Shown: positions 1 to 4,946 of the stretch, piece by piece
Layout of the letters: each line of letters begins with the position of its first letter
Numbering within the stretch: the first letter of the stretch is position 1
NCBI GenBank assembly: GCA_947367725.1
Contig: CANBFZ010000043.1
Coordinates: 1-9,497, forward strand
DNA: 9,497 nt
Direction of reading: 5' to 3'
Source: an uncultured Eubacterium sp.
Lineage (GTDB): Bacteria > Bacillota > Clostridia > Peptostreptococcales > Anaerovoracaceae
Program-made: the position numbers and the translations under genes
Notes under the pieces: generated by a model
Told to the model about the DNA's origin: nothing
Databases searched by the model: none
What the model saw: only the letters and a program-made list of their open reading frames with translations

Positions 1-301
1 CTTCTGCCAAATCAGGATACCAGGGCGGATGCCAACTGCCAGTTAAGTTCTTTTCTCGTAAAATTTCTTTAATTTTCTCTTTATAGAACGTGGTTTCCTC
101 GGAAAATCCCATCATCGCTTTCTTTTCTCGTTCCAATTTCCGGTTCTTTGCCAAATCGTCTGTCTCATCCCACTCCTTATCAAATTCTCGCTCTACCACT
201 GCACAAATCTGCTGAAACTGCTCCATGGGTTCTGTCTTAACTGGATCTGCATGCTGCATCATATGATGTAAATATTGCTCTAAAGAAAATGTTTTTTCCA
301 T
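1..301 (-). CDS. Probable CpaF/TadA-type secretion ATPase, N-terminal 100 residues only (cut by window edge)
   Basis: This reading frame starts at an ATG at 299-301 and stays open to the left edge, giving 100 codons without a stop. The start has a clear ribosome site (AAGGAGGG, 305-312). It overlaps the end of the upstream CpaE-like gene by 22 nt, which indicates translational coupling. The visible part is a charged, helical segment rich in Glu, Lys and Gln (about residues 1-85), then a Trp- and Pro-rich stretch (WHPPWYPDL, about 90-98). No Walker motif is in view because the catalytic domain would lie off-window. The call rests on gene order: in Tad/Flp pilus clusters the CpaB-like and CpaE-like genes are commonly followed by the CpaF/TadA hexameric ATPase, which powers pilus assembly at the inner face of the membrane and often carries such a variable N-terminal region. 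The protein itself shows no diagnostic motif here. Confidence 0.6.
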   Translation of the reverse strand, partial: MEKTFSLEQYLHHMMQHADPVKTEPMEQFQQICAVVEREFDKEWDETDDLAKNRKLEREKKAMMGFSEETTFYKEKIKEILREKNLTGSWHPPWYPDLAE

Positions 302-1026
302 ACACCCTCCTTCTGTGACCCAGGTTCAAATACATCTGCTATGGCGCTGATACCTTTGGAAAACTTTCCATACCGCAAAAGACTTTTGCTCTCCATCTCT
401 GCCTGCCAGCCGTATTCCACATAAGGTACGATAAACGCAGTCTCCATCTCGCACAGCGATAAAATCTCTTTTTTCAGAAACAAAGCCGGGTCTTTCTGAT
501 ATTTGTTGATTATTAAATCGCCTGTACACTGCAGCGGCTGTACAATATTTTTCTGCAGCATCGCCAGTCTTTTAATAGATTTGGACTGCTGGGTCGTCAC
601 GAAAAATCTGTAATCCGCTATATTCAATGCGGAAATGGTAATTCCCAGATTTGCATCACTGCCTCCATCAATCACAGCATACTCAAAATCCCCCTGCACT
701 TCTGCCAGTAGAATTTCATAAGTACGCTCTGTAAAATAGCTAGCGCTTAATGGGTTTCTCACTGCGGGTAAAACGGAAATGCCTCTGACTTCTTCTATAT
801 TCTGATAGACATCCTCTGCTGTCACCTTTCCACTTCGCACTGCGGCTTTCAGATCATCCAGAGAATGCCTGCCGCTCAATGGCAGAAACTCATCTCCAAA
901 TTTCCCGCTTCCCATCAGGTAAAGCACTTTCTTTCCTCTCTGCTGCAGCACTTCAGCCAGGGACTGCGCCAGCATAGTGGTGCCTACCTGACTGTCACCG
1001 CCAAAAAATCCAATAATTTTTTTCAT
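280..1026 (-). CDS. CpaE/TadZ-like Tad pilus assembly protein, MinD/ParA-like fold with degenerate P-loop
   Basis: A 248-residue protein of the MinD/ParA superfamily, matching CpaE/TadZ, which places the Tad pilus machine in the cell. I start it at the ATG at 1024-1026 rather than an upstream in-frame codon, because GAGGAGGAAGC lies directly before it and the first residues form the expected strand before the P-loop (MKKIIGFFGG). The P-loop region (residues 9-17, GGDSQVGTT) keeps the Gly and Thr-Thr positions but lacks both lysines of the deviant Walker A motif (KGGxGKTT). The second nucleotide-site region is present as VIDGGSD (118-124), where most relatives have a D-x-P type element, and an INKY element (173-176) resembles the base-recognition region. 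The N-terminal receiver domain found in many CpaE proteins is absent. It lies 10 nt after the SAF-domain gene and overlaps the following ATPase gene by 22 nt. Weak or altered nucleotide binding is inferred. Confidence 0.82.
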   Translation of the reverse strand: MKKIIGFFGGDSQVGTTMLAQSLAEVLQQRGKKVLYLMGSGKFGDEFLPLSGRHSLDDLKAAVRSGKVTAEDVYQNIEEVRGISVLPAVRNPLSASYFTERTYEILLAEVQGDFEYAVIDGGSDANLGITISALNIADYRFFVTTQQSKSIKRLAMLQKNIVQPLQCTGDLIINKYQKDPALFLKKEILSLCEMETAFIVPYVEYGWQAEMESKSLLRYGKFSKGISAIADVFEPGSQKEGVWKKHFL

Positions 1027-1036
1027 GCTTCCTCCT

Positions 1037-1585
1037 CTAATGATACGCCAGCACAAATTTTTCACCGCCGCTTACGGCCTCTGACAGCATCTGTGCCTGC
1101 GCTCTGGTCACTACAATATCCAGGCTGCGACGCTCTGTATAAACGGCTGAAACCGGCGCATCCGTCAAAAATTTCGTGCCAAGAAAAAAATACGCCCTGT
1201 CTCCGCGCCTGAGGGCTTCTGGTACTGCAAAAAGCCATTCCCCAGGTACGGTCAAAACGTATTTCCCCTTTGCACTGCCCGTTGAAAGTTCTGTCTGTGC
1301 AAAATACTCTTGAAACAGCGGCACACCCTTATGAATAAAAGCGCCCGCTTCTTTTCCAATCAGCGCATCTTTCTCTGCCGGTGTCAGCCAGTCTTTCTCG
1401 GAAAGTTCCATCTTTACCGTCGTAAACATGTTCTCTCGCAAAATCGTTCCTTTGGAAATATTTCTGCTGCATACCAGCACATCATCATAAAGCAGCGCCT
1501 GTTTTCCCCACTTTTCCCAGGAAATTAATGCCGCAAGGCTGACGGCAATCAGTACAATTCCAATGATTCGTTTTCCTTTATTCAA
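1037..1585 (-). CDS. SAF-domain protein, CpaB/RcpC-like Tad pilus component, TTG start
   Basis: I place the start at a TTG (1583-1585) because GAAAGGAGGAAACAG lies immediately before it and the frame then opens with a basic N-terminus plus one hydrophobic helix (about residues 5-22), as expected for a membrane-anchored CpaB-like protein. The frame is open further upstream, but that part runs through the leader terminator and up to the promoter and is not protein-like. The product has 182 residues. A SAF-type segment follows the anchor: VCSRNISKGTILRENMF at about 38-54, then IGKEAGAFIHKGVPLFQEYF at about 76-95. This two-part pattern is shared with CpaB/RcpC and flagellar FlgA, and is thought to act outside the membrane. 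It is shorter than proteobacterial CpaB. It is the first gene of the pilus operon, 10 nt ahead of the cpaE-like gene. Family assignment is good; exact role is by analogy. Confidence 0.78.
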   Translation of the reverse strand: MNKGKRIIGIVLIAVSLAALISWEKWGKQALLYDDVLVCSRNISKGTILRENMFTTVKMELSEKDWLTPAEKDALIGKEAGAFIHKGVPLFQEYFAQTELSTGSAKGKYVLTVPGEWLFAVPEALRRGDRAYFFLGTKFLTDAPVSAVYTERRSLDIVVTRAQAQMLSEAVSGGEKFVLAYH

Positions 1586-1637
1586 CTGTTTCCTCCTTTC
1601 TTCTCTGTCTGCAAAGCATCTTGTACGTTTCTGCTTG

Positions 1638-1697
1638 TCAAAATACAAGGGATAGAAAAAGGACCGCCTGCTGGCGGTCCTCTGTTGGTGATTCCAT
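1638..1697 (-). CDS. Possible 19-residue leader ORF across the Tad leader terminator
   Basis: An ATG at 1695-1697 opens a short frame ending in TGA at 1638-1640. The peptide would be MESPTEDRQQAVLFLSLVF. A GAGG ribosome-site core lies only 3 nt before the ATG, closer than usual, so initiation may be weak. The frame passes through both arms of the terminator, so a translating ribosome would block the hairpin. There is no run of one amino acid's codons as in classical attenuation. It may be no more than a chance ORF. Confidence 0.22.
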   Translation of the reverse strand: MESPTEDRQQAVLFLSLVF

Positions 1698-1713
1698 TTA
1701 CCTCTATCTATCC
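1650..1713 (-). promoter_or_regulatory. Complementary arms around the leader terminator
   Basis: The transcript segment 1713-1701 (GGAUAGAUAGAGG) can pair with segment 1662-1650 (CCUUUUUCUAUCC), giving 12 of 13 pairs including one G-U, with a single U-U mismatch. The second arm takes in the last two bases of the terminator stem and its U-tract. The first arm sits at the predicted 5' end of the RNA. The pairing is read directly from the sequence; a regulatory role is inference, and the purine/pyrimidine bias of both arms raises the chance of coincidence. Confidence 0.35.
1656..1681 (-). terminator. Intrinsic terminator or attenuator in the leader of the Tad operon
   Basis: The arms 1660-1668 and 1673-1681 form a perfect 9-bp GC-rich stem with a 4-nt loop, followed on the minus strand by a run of five T from 1660 to 1656. 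There is no T-run on the plus-strand side, so it works for leftward transcription. It is the first terminator after the gene ending at 1791, but it also lies only about 35-60 nt downstream of a good promoter, so it would stop transcripts starting there unless something prevents it. Confidence 0.85.
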
Positions 1714-1721
1714 TCACTATC

Positions 1722-1750
1722 ATATTAACACATTTTTCCTCCCCTTACAA
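1722..1750 (-). promoter_or_regulatory. Predicted sigma-A promoter of the Tad operon, with A-tract upstream element
   Basis: On the minus strand a -35 box TTGTAA (1745-1750) is followed after 17 nt by a -10 box TAATAT (1722-1727), placing the start of transcription near 1714-1716. Just upstream (about 1752-1785) are several A-runs phased like an UP element. The first good translation start downstream is the TTG at 1585, giving a leader of about 130 nt that contains the hairpin at 1656-1681. Confidence 0.6.
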
Positions 1751-1790
1751 TACTTTTTTTAACATTTTTATAATTTTTTTCTATTTTTCA

Positions 1791-2192
1791 TTACATGATG
1801 GACAAATTCTTCGCAACGTTATAAAGAAACTTTTGTTTCCAATACCGCCACAGCTTGCCTGGAAATGTTTTTCCCGAATTTTTCAAGATCAGATTGCTCA
1901 GAATAAAGGACCGGTATTCCTCCGGCACCAGCGCCAGCGCCGCATGAATGCCCCGAATTCGCTCTCGCAGTACTGTCCGTTCCAACGCTTTCTCTTCTGT
2001 TGGCCGATAAAGCACAAAATGATTGGGTCGATCGCTGACAATACTGGTGCCGCCTCCAAATTCCGACTGTTCTAATTCTGCAAGTCTGTTTTCCATTCGC
2101 TCTAAATCTCTGACCGCCCAAACCGACTGATAATACACCGCATCGGGCATCACGAGTTCCTTATACTTCGTCTGCTGCCATTCTCTTGACAT
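1791..2192 (-). CDS. Hypothetical protein with possible ArpU/RinA-like phage regulator C-terminus
   Basis: I start this 133-residue protein at the ATG 2190-2192, which has AGAGGTGA just upstream. The in-frame ATG at 2231 has no ribosome site and falls next to the predicted -10 box. Residues 1-45 include many aromatic and acidic positions (KYKELVMPDAVYYQSVWAVRDL) and a likely coiled helix (about 24-44), then a Gly-rich turn. The C-terminal part (about 88-133: VPEEYRSFILSN, then KTFPGKLWRYWKQKFLYNVAKNL) has the layout of phage late-gene regulators of the ArpU/RinA group: a helix, a short linker, and a basic aromatic helix ending in an alanine/lysine motif. That likeness is by eye and weak. The gene stands alone, with its own promoter behind it and no terminator other than the hairpin at 1656-1681. 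It may regulate the neighbouring pilus operon or be a phage relic. Confidence 0.6.
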   Translation of the reverse strand: MSREWQQTKYKELVMPDAVYYQSVWAVRDLERMENRLAELEQSEFGGGTSIVSDRPNHFVLYRPTEEKALERTVLRERIRGIHAALALVPEEYRSFILSNLILKNSGKTFPGKLWRYWKQKFLYNVAKNLSIM

Positions 2193-2221
2193 AATCACCT
2201 CTTTCCGAAACCTCTTCTTAT

Positions 2222-2250
2222 TTTTTACCATAAATTACATATTATGTCAA
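2222..2250 (-). promoter_or_regulatory. Predicted promoter of the small gene ending at 1791
   Basis: The minus strand shows a perfect -35 box TTGACA (2245-2250), 17 nt, then TAAAAA (2222-2227, four of six consensus bases). Transcription would start near 2214, about 22 nt before the ATG at 2192 with its AGAGGTGA site. This supports the shorter start for that gene. Confidence 0.55.
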
Positions 2251-2290
2251 TCTTTTTCATAAAAAATACCTGCGTCTCCATCATCTGCAC

Positions 2291-2330
2291 AAAAAAAGCG
2301 TTTCGCCAGCTTTCTCTGTTACGAAACGCA
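2291..2330 (-). terminator. Intrinsic terminator ending the five-gene operon
   Basis: Arms GCGTTTCG (2298-2305) and CGAAACGC (2322-2329) form a perfect 8-bp stem with a 16-nt loop. On the minus strand it is followed by seven T (2297-2291). It lies about 23 nt after the stop codon of the exporter gene and marks the end of the operon. Confidence 0.9.
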
Positions 2331-2352
2331 TTTTCATCCAATAAGAAAATGG

Positions 2353-3264
2353 CTATGCCTCCTGCCCACCTGTAGACGATAGACATACGCCTGTAATCGT
2401 AAGCGCCACCCCAACGATGGTATACCAACCAAAAGGATCTCCTGCAAAAACGCAGCCTGATAGCACGCCTACAGCCGTCACCGAATTTGCAACCAGATTG
2501 GTGCCAATGGTAGCGGGCAACTTTCCAAGCACATAATTGAAAATCAAATAGCAAAGACAAGAACAGCAGATGCCCAGAAACAGAACGCCTGCCAGCACCG
2601 TCATATCTTTAAAACAAAGCACATAGCCGCGTACACCGTTTCCCATGGCAAAACTGATGGCATTAAAGCAGATTGCACCCATCACGGAAATCGCAAAGGT
2701 AATCTCCAGCGCATCAAATTCTGCTGACGCTTTACTGCTGGAGAGAGTATATAATGCCCCTGCAATAATCGTAGCAATCAGAAACATATATCCCAATCCT
2801 TTTCCGCTTAAAGAAAAGTCCGGGGAAAAGTAGACGCAGACGATCACCCCTACAAACGCCAGAAAAATCGCCCCAATGGTTCGTTTGCTGGTCTTTTGCC
2901 GCAGTACAACTGCGCTGATTAAAAGCACCATCAACGGAATCGTGGCGATGAAAATAGAAGACTCTGACGTGCTGGTGTATTTCACCCCCAGGGTTTCAAA
3001 GGTCGCATAAATGCAAGGCTGTAAAATCCCCACCAGCAGCACCATCTTGATATTTTTTCCTTGAAAGCGCACTTTGACAATGCCAAAGGCAATCAGTACC
3101 AGAAACAATACTGCAGAAACCGTCCAGCGGAGTGCCAGCAGTTCCATGACTGCAAGATGGTTCAGCGTCACTGAAGTTCCCAGATAAGAAAGTCCCCACA
3201 TCAACGCACAGACAGGTACCAAGGCATATACAAACCACTTTTTTTCTGTTATCTTTTCTTTCAT
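2353..3264 (-). CDS. EamA/DMT-family transporter, possible amino-acid or metabolite exporter
   Basis: A 303-residue, very hydrophobic protein with about ten membrane helices in two similar halves (roughly residues 11-145 and 155-297), as in the drug/metabolite transporter (EamA) family. The first helix carries the WGLSYLGT pattern followed by a conserved-position Arg (R46 in ELLALRW), typical of this fold. The C-terminal half ends with the usual G-x-x-x-T-I-V-G-V-A-L-T-I-T-G-V pattern. AAAGGA lies 10 nt before the ATG. It starts 18 nt after the homoserine dehydrogenase gene and is the last gene of the operon. EamA proteins move varied small molecules. One characterised member, RhtA of E. coli, exports threonine and homoserine, so the neighbour suggests a related substrate, but sequence alone does not set the substrate. 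Confidence 0.9.
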   Translation of the reverse strand: MKEKITEKKWFVYALVPVCALMWGLSYLGTSVTLNHLAVMELLALRWTVSAVLFLVLIAFGIVKVRFQGKNIKMVLLVGILQPCIYATFETLGVKYTSTSESSIFIATIPLMVLLISAVVLRQKTSKRTIGAIFLAFVGVIVCVYFSPDFSLSGKGLGYMFLIATIIAGALYTLSSSKASAEFDALEITFAISVMGAICFNAISFAMGNGVRGYVLCFKDMTVLAGVLFLGICCSCLCYLIFNYVLGKLPATIGTNLVANSVTAVGVLSGCVFAGDPFGWYTIVGVALTITGVCLSSTGGQEA

Positions 3265-3282
3265 TTCTTTTGTGTCCTTTAA

Positions 3283-4320
3283 TCACAATTTTTCTGCATC
3301 TAATACCCGTATGACGTCGCCAAAAATACCGTATGCTGTCTGTTCAATCTCTGGCGCATGTTCGATGACCGATAGCTTGCCCATCAAATCCGTCGTAATA
3401 GAGACAATCGAAGTAGTACTGTCAATAGATGCAAGGCTATCATTTTGATCCACTTCCACAGGACTTACACTGGCATGTATGCTGCCGTCTTTGCGACTAC
3501 CCTTGCATAACAGTTTGATTACTTTGCCACGGGACGCCGCCGCTTTGATGTCTGTCGCTGTAATATTTTCAATCCCAGTTCGTTCCACATCATCAGGCGT
3601 TATGCCCGCATCCATCAGCACATTCAAAAGCGCAGTCACCTTTGCCGCTGCGTCAAACCCTTCAATGTCCATGGCAGGATCCGCTTCAATAAAGCCAATT
3701 TTCTTTCCGGCAGCAAGAATTTCATCATAATCTTTCCCTGCTGCCAGCTCTTCGAGAATATAATTGGTAGTACTGTTTAGAATGCCAGATACTTCTGTCA
3801 CACGACAGAATTTCAAAGTATGTTCCACTAGATTAAAGACCGGCGTGCCATCCATCACGGTAGTTTCATAGAAAAAGCACAACCCCTTTTCTCTGGCAAT
3901 TTCCCGCAATTCCTGAAATGCCCAAGCAATCGGTCCTTTATTTGCTGTAATGACATGTCTGCCAAACTGAAAGGCTTTTTTGATATGAGAAATCGCAGGT
4001 TCGCCCGTAAAAATATTCAATGGCGTCAGCTCGCATATCACATCACAGTCTGCCTTTTCAATGACTGCAAGTGCGTCTAAGCTGCAAAGCCCCGGCGTAT
4101 CATCTGCAAACGTGCCGTCCCGGTCAATATCGGCACACGCTTTTACAAGATCAATCCCTGTCTCACACAAAATAGTGCCCTTTGATGCAGTCGCAATGGC
4201 AGTCACTTTTACGCCTCTGCCGTAAACCGCGCGAATTTCCGCCTGCTTGTCAGTCAACATTTTAGCAAAGGCTTGTCCGGCATTACCAAAACCCAGCAGG
4301 ACTAATTTTAAATCGTTCAT
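3283..4320 (-). CDS. hom: Homoserine dehydrogenase, short form without ACT domain
   Basis: A 345-residue homoserine dehydrogenase, the enzyme that reduces aspartate semialdehyde to homoserine with NAD(P)H on the way to threonine and methionine. The dinucleotide-binding loop is GFGNAGQ (10-16). TANKGPIA (125-132) holds the lysine (K128) expected at the active site, and GILNSTTNYIL (179-189) matches the family signature, with Ser where Gly is usual. The catalytic block is intact: E212, D214, D223 and K227 have the same spacing as E208, D219 and K223 of the yeast enzyme. The protein ends soon after the catalytic domain, so it lacks the C-terminal ACT domain through which many bacterial forms sense threonine. 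Its ATG overlaps the uridine kinase stop by 4 nt (ATGA), with AGGAGG further upstream inside that gene. An exporter gene follows after 18 nt. Related NAD-dependent enzymes of this fold exist, but the catalytic set supports this name. Confidence 0.9.
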   Translation of the reverse strand: MNDLKLVLLGFGNAGQAFAKMLTDKQAEIRAVYGRGVKVTAIATASKGTILCETGIDLVKACADIDRDGTFADDTPGLCSLDALAVIEKADCDVICELTPLNIFTGEPAISHIKKAFQFGRHVITANKGPIAWAFQELREIAREKGLCFFYETTVMDGTPVFNLVEHTLKFCRVTEVSGILNSTTNYILEELAAGKDYDEILAAGKKIGFIEADPAMDIEGFDAAAKVTALLNVLMDAGITPDDVERTGIENITATDIKAAASRGKVIKLLCKGSRKDGSIHASVSPVEVDQNDSLASIDSTTSIVSITTDLMGKLSVIEHAPEIEQTAYGIFGDVIRVLDAEKL

Positions 4321-4946
4321 TGTTTTTCTTCCTCCTGCAGCAGTGCTCTGATTCTGTGATTCAGCATGTCTAGCGCCACCATATTAAAACCGCCCTCCGG
4401 CACTATAATATCTGCATTTTTCTTACTGGGCTCCACAAACTGCTCATGCATCAGCTTCACCGTGGTGAGATACTGGGTTACCACAGATTCCAGCGTTCTG
4501 CCTCGATCCCGCACATCCCGCAAAATCCGTCTGATGATGCGTACATCCGCGTCTGTATCCACAAATACCTTGATATCACAAAGGTCTAACAACGCCTGAT
4601 TTTCAAAAATCAAAATGCCTTCTACCACCACAACTTTAGAAGGTTTCACCACCACCGTTTCCTCCGCCCTGTCATGTATGGTAAAGTCATACACCGGTCG
4701 CTCGATGGTCTGCCATGTTTTCAGCGCTTTGACATGATCAATCATCAAATCCGTGTCAAAAGCATCCGGATGGTCATAATTCAACAGACACCGTGCTTCA
4801 TAAGTCATATCGTGATGGGCTTTATAATAAAAATCGTGACTCAATATGGTAATCTCATCGCTGAACTGCTTCTTAATATTATGAATCAAGGTGCTCTTGC
4901 CGGAACCAGTTCCACCGGCAATGCCAATCACAATTACTTTTTTCAT
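4317..4946 (-). CDS. udk: Uridine kinase
   Basis: A 209-residue uridine/cytidine kinase, close to the usual length of about 210. It phosphorylates uridine and cytidine to UMP and CMP in pyrimidine salvage in the cytosol. Seen in order: P-loop GGTGSGKS (11-18), the HDFYY segment (37-41) with the substrate-site Asp, NYDHPDAFD (56-64), the RPVYDFTIHDR element (83-93), VVEGILIFE (107-115), the lid region with RRILRDVRDRGR (139-150), and MHEQFVEPSKKNADIIVPEGG (166-186). All catalytic blocks are present. The gene overlaps the upstream RNase-like gene by 4 nt and the downstream homoserine dehydrogenase gene by 4 nt, both as ATGA, so the three are likely translated in a coupled way. GAGGAAG precedes the ATG. 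Nothing in the sequence explains its linkage to homoserine synthesis. Pairing with an RNase could channel nucleosides from RNA breakdown, which is speculative. Confidence 0.95.
   Translation of the reverse strand: MKKVIVIGIAGGTGSGKSTLIHNIKKQFSDEITILSHDFYYKAHHDMTYEARCLLNYDHPDAFDTDLMIDHVKALKTWQTIERPVYDFTIHDRAEETVVVKPSKVVVVEGILIFENQALLDLCDIKVFVDTDADVRIIRRILRDVRDRGRTLESVVTQYLTTVKLMHEQFVEPSKKNADIIVPEGGFNMVALDMLNHRIRALLQEEEKQ

Noticed and set aside
865..1212. Plus-strand ORF of 115 codons
   Set aside because: It is antisense to the cpaE-like and SAF-domain genes, has no ribosome site and no protein-like pattern; it is a shadow frame.
1590..1655. Second promoter between the leader terminator and the SAF-domain gene (TTGACA at about 1636-1641)
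   Set aside because: The matching -10 position 17 nt downstream reads TGCTTT, which is poor, and other spacings give no better box; kept only as an alternative to the attenuator idea.
1586..1723. Longer N-terminus (46 extra residues) for the SAF-domain protein
   Set aside because: The extra part starts in the predicted -10 box, runs through the terminator hairpin and is not protein-like; the TTG at 1585 has a strong ribosome site and opens with a normal membrane anchor.
2193..2231. Longer start (13 extra residues) for the gene ending at 1791
   Set aside because: No ribosome site precedes that ATG, and it overlaps the predicted promoter; AGAGGTGA supports the ATG at 2192.
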